Assembly (NCBI GenBank): GCA_947463165.1
Contig: CANHSW010000149.1
Span: 1-5,934, forward strand
DNA from: Cyanobacteriota bacterium
GTDB taxonomy: Bacteria; Cyanobacteriota; Cyanobacteriia; PCC-6307; Cyanobiaceae
Direction: 5' to 3'
Length of the DNA stretch: 5,934 bases
The position numbers and the translations under genes were made by a program. Positions 5,624 through 5,934 of the stretch are shown here, in pieces; within the stretch, counting starts at the first letter, position 1, and every line of letters begins with the position of its first letter. The notes beneath the pieces are model-generated. The model ran no database searches. It was not told where the DNA came from and saw only the letters and a program-made list of their open reading frames with translations.

Positions 5624-5934
5624 CAACTGTCGGCGGCCCTGATCACCCGCACGGCGCTGGCCCGCAGGCGACCAGACTTGGTGGTGGCGGGCGCCTTGCG
5701 GGCCGGCGAAGGATCAGCTGCGGCCTTGGCTGGAGAAGTTTTAGTGGCGGCAGCTTTTTTACCAGCGGCCTTTGAACCAGCAGCAGCCTTGGCACCAGCG
5801 GCCTTGCTCCCGGCCTTGCCGCCGGTTTTTCCGCCTGCAGCAGCCTTTCCGCCTGCAGCAGCCTTGGCCGCCAGCAGTTGCTGGGCCTCTTCGATGGTGA
5901 TGGTGTCGGCGCTGGCGCCTTCGGGCAGGGAGGC
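5623..5934 (-). CDS. topA: DNA topoisomerase I, C-terminal end (5' partial) with Lys/Ala-rich tail
   Basis: The last 103 residues of a protein whose start lies beyond the right edge. The visible part opens with SLPEGASADTITIEEAQQLL, which matches the end of the C-terminal Toprim_Crpt-type repeat that bacterial topoisomerase I proteins carry ('SLPeg...iTleeAleLL'). Residues about 24-71 form a Lys/Ala/Gly tail with repeats such as KAAAGGKAAAGG and KAAGAKAAAGSKAAGKK, resembling histone H1 tails and likely to bind DNA nonspecifically. The end, RLRASAVRVIRAADS, is basic and more ordered. As a type IA enzyme it would relax negative supercoils; the catalytic Tyr and Toprim residues are outside the window. 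The stop TGA overlaps the lipoprotein ATG by one base, so topA is probably the upstream gene of the minus-strand transcription unit. The identification rests on a short C-terminal segment, the tail type and gene context. Confidence 0.8.
   Translation of the reverse strand, partial: ASLPEGASADTITIEEAQQLLAAKAAAGGKAAAGGKTGGKAGSKAAGAKAAAGSKAAGKKAAATKTSPAKAAADPSPARKAPATTKSGRLRASAVRVIRAADS
5831..5865. repeat. 18-bp tandem duplication in the topA tail
   Basis: CCGCCTGCAGCAGCCTTT at 5831-5848 is followed directly by the same sequence, minus the last base, at 5849-5865. Translated on the minus strand the unit gives KAAAGG twice. The near-identity at the DNA level, including third positions, points to recent in-frame duplication within the lysine-rich tail. 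Confidence 0.75.

Noticed and set aside
5749..5760. Run of six A on the minus strand in topA as an A AAA AAG frameshift site like dnaX
   Set aside because: Codons are GGT AAA AAA GCT, so the heptamer is in the wrong phase for simultaneous -1 slippage.
1..5934. HIP1 octamer (GCGATCGC), CRISPR array, tRNA or insertion sequence
   Set aside because: Reading both strands by eye I found no exact HIP1 site, no spaced identical repeats of CRISPR type, no cloverleaf and no transposase frame.

Overview
The window looks like chromosomal core sequence from a high-G+C picocyanobacterium of the Synechococcus/Cyanobium group. The evidence is the gene set itself: a cyanobacterial-type DUF2232 membrane protein, a UPF0284-type CobT, an Fe-S aldo/keto reductase, and topA with a lysine/alanine tail. 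Base composition is strongly GC-rich and third positions favour G/C. No RNA gene, transposase, integrase, phage gene or CRISPR array is visible. No stretch longer than about 120 bases lacks a gene.

Layout: bases 1-573 (+) hold the C-terminal part of an unrecognised protein with a long Pro/Ala/Gln tail. Overlapping its end, an aldo/keto reductase with two C-terminal 4Fe-4S motifs runs from about 560 to 1816 (+). A 118-bp convergent intergenic gap follows, with four degenerate copies of an AAAATCGCC-type repeat. Everything else is on the minus strand and reads right to left: the end of topA (5934-5623), a small Pro/Ala-rich lipoprotein whose start overlaps the topA stop (5623-5024), a DUF2232 polytopic membrane protein (4994-4299), a CobT/UPF0284 phosphoribosyltransferase (4203-3031) and a Tat-type PotD-like solute-binding lipoprotein (3020-1935). 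The gaps (-1, 28, 95 and 10 bp) suggest one transcription unit downstream of topA.

Functionally the minus-strand genes are a mixed set: DNA supercoiling, two envelope proteins, corrinoid lower-ligand activation, and a solute-binding lipoprotein without an adjacent ABC permease or ATPase. Linkage does not by itself define a pathway. I see no clear new defence or mobile system. The most unusual signals are small: an over-represented GCCGGCCACTG word, 14-bp tandem repeats at the DUF2232 stop codon, an HIV-like U UUU UUA heptamer in frame inside DUF2232, and low-complexity Pro/Ala or Lys/Ala expansions in several neighbouring proteins.
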